A stretch of 64,000 bases of DNA from Mycolicibacterium litorale (lineage in GTDB: Bacteria; Actinomycetota; Actinomycetes; Mycobacteriales; Mycobacteriaceae): contig NZ_AP022586.1 in assembly GCF_010731695.1 (NCBI RefSeq), positions 1,302,001 to 1,366,000 on the forward strand, written 5' to 3'. This document shows positions 62,707 to 64,000 of this stretch, piece by piece (position 1 is the stretch's first letter; every line of letters begins with the position of its first letter). The notes under the pieces are model-generated. The model ran no database searches, was not told the origin of the DNA, and worked only from the letters and a program-made list of their open reading frames with translations. Made by a program: the position numbers and the translations under genes.

Positions 62707-64000
62707 TCATGGCTGTGATCTGGTGATCTGCGCCATGCTGAACTGCCACCGCTCGACCAGCCGGAACCCCCTGGTGCTCGCCACCCGGTAGGCCGCCGTG
62801 CTGCCGAGCCGGGGACCGGGGGCGAGCGCCTCGCCACGCTGATGCGGGGGGAGGGTCGCATCGCGCTCGGAGATCGTCCACAGCGACGGGCAGTCACCGA
62901 GATGTTCACCCCACGCGGCGATGGTCGCGTGCGCGTCCCACAGTGAGTCAAGCTCCGTCGCGCTGAAGAGCAGACCGGGGTCCTGCAACTTGCTGAAAGC
63001 GGCGGGTCGCGCCGCCTTCAGGGGGCCGATGAGCTTCCACGACGACGCCACGTCGAAAGCCAGGCAGTCGCCGGGCCGGGCGTGATGGGCGATGACGTCC
63101 GCCACCTGGCTGTAGTCCATGCGCTCCTTGGCGAACGGGGCACGCTGCATCACGTAGTTGAACGCGCCGGTGACCGCGAACAGCGCCACCAGACACACGA
63201 TGCGGCGCCGCGACCGGGCGACGACGACGATGCACAACCCGATCAGCAGCGCGAGCGCGGGCGCGGTGAACGAGAGATACCGGGGTTGATAGATGGGTTG
63301 GCGGACAACCGAATACGCCAGCAGCGCCACGGTCGGGAAGACGATCCACACCACGGCCGTCACGGCCAGTGGCCAGTCGCGTGCCGCCGCGGCGTCGTCG
63401 TGTCGCCACCGACGTGCGGCCAGGACCGCCACGACCACGGTGAGGAGCGCGAACAGGAAGGCGTAGACGTGCGGGAAGTACTGTTCGACCGCCAGTTCCC
63501 CGAGTGTTCGGGTGCCGAGCGGGGGGATCCAGTCCACCTGTGAACTCTGCGATCGCGTGTAGATGACGAACGGCGCCATCAGCGCGGAGGTGACGGCCGA
63601 GGTGATCGCCCACGAGGTCAGCGCTCGGCGCGACGGCGACAGTGTGAGCGCTGCGGCGGCGAGCGGACCAATCATCAGGATGCAGAACACGTTCAGGGCG
63701 GTCGCCATTGCCAGGCACAGCGAGTAGGTCAGCCACAGCCACCGCTGATCACGGCGAAGCGCGGTGACACCGACCACCAGGAGCCACACGGCGGCGGCCA
63801 TGGTGAATGCGTACGACCGTGCCTCGATTCCCGCTGCCGTCACCCGGGGGAGAACAGCAAACATCACGCCGGCGGTCAGTGCGACCGTTCGGGTGGACAT
63901 CTGCTTGGCCAGTGCGACGACGCCGGCAGCCGCCACGCCCACCGCCAGTGCACTCGGCAAGCGCGACCAGAACTCGGACTCGGGAAAGACGGCGAACCAC
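62707..64000 (-). CDS. GT-C mannosyltransferase-like membrane protein (5' end outside window)
   Basis: The frame is open from base 64000 to the stop at 62707, about 430 residues, and continues beyond the edge as an in-frame WFAVFPESEFWSRLPSALAVG segment. About nine helices are followed by a soluble C-terminal domain of about 130 residues. The RLPSAL motif after the first loop and the many helices are typical of polyprenyl-phosphate-mannose-dependent GT-C transferases (GT39-like). Position matches Rv1635c, which adds the first mannose cap to lipoarabinomannan in M. tuberculosis. The catalytic first loop lies outside the window, so activity cannot be checked here. Confidence 0.8.
   Translation of the reverse strand, partial: WFAVFPESEFWSRLPSALAVGVAAAGVVALAKQMSTRTVALTAGVMFAVLPRVTAAGIEARSYAFTMAAAVWLLVVGVTALRRDQRWLWLTYSLCLAMATALNVFCILMIGPLAAAALTLSPSRRALTSWAITSAVTSALMAPFVIYTRSQSSQVDWIPPLGTRTLGELAVEQYFPHVYAFLFALLTVVVAVLAARRWRHDDAAAARDWPLAVTAVVWIVFPTVALLAYSVVRQPIYQPRYLSFTAPALALLIGLCIVVVARSRRRIVCLVALFAVTGAFNYVMQRAPFAKERMDYSQVADVIAHHARPGDCLAFDVASSWKLIGPLKAARPAAFSKLQDPGLLFSATELDSLWDAHATIAAWGEHLGDCPSLWTISERDATLPPHQRGEALAPGPRLGSTAAYRVASTRGFRLVERWQFSMAQITRSQP

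Noticed and set aside
1..64000. CRISPR array, rRNA operon, insertion sequence, prophage or integrative element
   Set aside because: No regularly spaced repeats, rRNA-like sequence, transposase, integrase or phage structural genes were seen; neither tRNA shows an adjacent integrase.

Overview
The window looks like a chromosomal segment of a mycobacterium, most likely a rapidly growing environmental Mycolicibacterium-type species. The DNA is GC-rich throughout and start codons are often GTG. The conserved gene order matches the M. tuberculosis Rv1615-Rv1635c neighbourhood as I remember it: pyk, tesB, cydABDC, a small DUF308 protein, cya (Rv1625c type), pdtaR, lipid-transfer thiolase plus DUF35 protein, polA, rpsA, coaE-GrpB fusion, a DUF402 protein, uvrB, an MFS pump and a GT-C mannosyltransferase. 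This synteny is recalled, not computed. No rRNA, CRISPR array, insertion sequence or prophage was seen.

Layout. 1-2 kb: a 13E12/DUF222 HNH endonuclease cut by the left edge, then two small membrane proteins. 2-10.5 kb: glutamate synthase gltBD, pyruvate kinase and an acyl-CoA thioesterase. 10.4-17.3 kb: minus-strand genes for a proline-rich DUF4190 protein, the cytochrome bd oxidase with its CydDC exporter, and a DUF308/HdeD protein. 17.5-26.4 kb: a polar amino-acid ABC transporter coupled to a two-component system, a DUF2339 membrane protein, a Dps2-type ferritin-like protein, an SRPBCC protein and a CrtI/PYROXD2-like oxidoreductase. 26.3-33.2 kb: the membrane class III cyclase and a probable guanidino-compound locus (PucR regulator, ureohydrolase, ThDP decarboxylase, sodium:solute symporter). 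33.2-37 kb: an N-terminally decayed 13E12 remnant, a P450 diverging from a TetR regulator and SDR, and an unusual tRNA. 37-43 kb: pdtaR and a complete branched-chain amino-acid-type ABC transporter. 43-47.5 kb: thiolase/DUF35 pair, hydrolase/FAD monooxygenase pair and divergent LysR. 47.5-64 kb: polA, a thioesterase-like protein, PrsW protease, a SnoaL/NmrA/TetR operon, rpsA, coaE, uvrB, the MFS pump, MgtC, tRNA-Cys and the truncated mannosyltransferase.

The core blocks cover nitrogen assimilation, glycolysis, respiration, DNA repair and translation. The blocks between them (17-26, 28-36, 38-43 and 44.7-47.5 kb) carry most of the transport, catabolic and regulatory genes and look like accessory insertions into a conserved backbone. 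The most notable signals are regulatory. There is a MerR-type promoter (19-bp spacer with a palindrome) in front of the MFS pump, twin operators between the P450 and TetR genes, and a perfect palindrome over the promoter of the SnoaL/NmrA/TetR operon. Several genes start exactly where a -10 element predicts transcription to begin, which suggests leaderless mRNAs. There is also a tRNA with a CAA anticodon but no long variable arm, and a DUF402 gene whose conserved N-terminus lies upstream of any canonical start codon.
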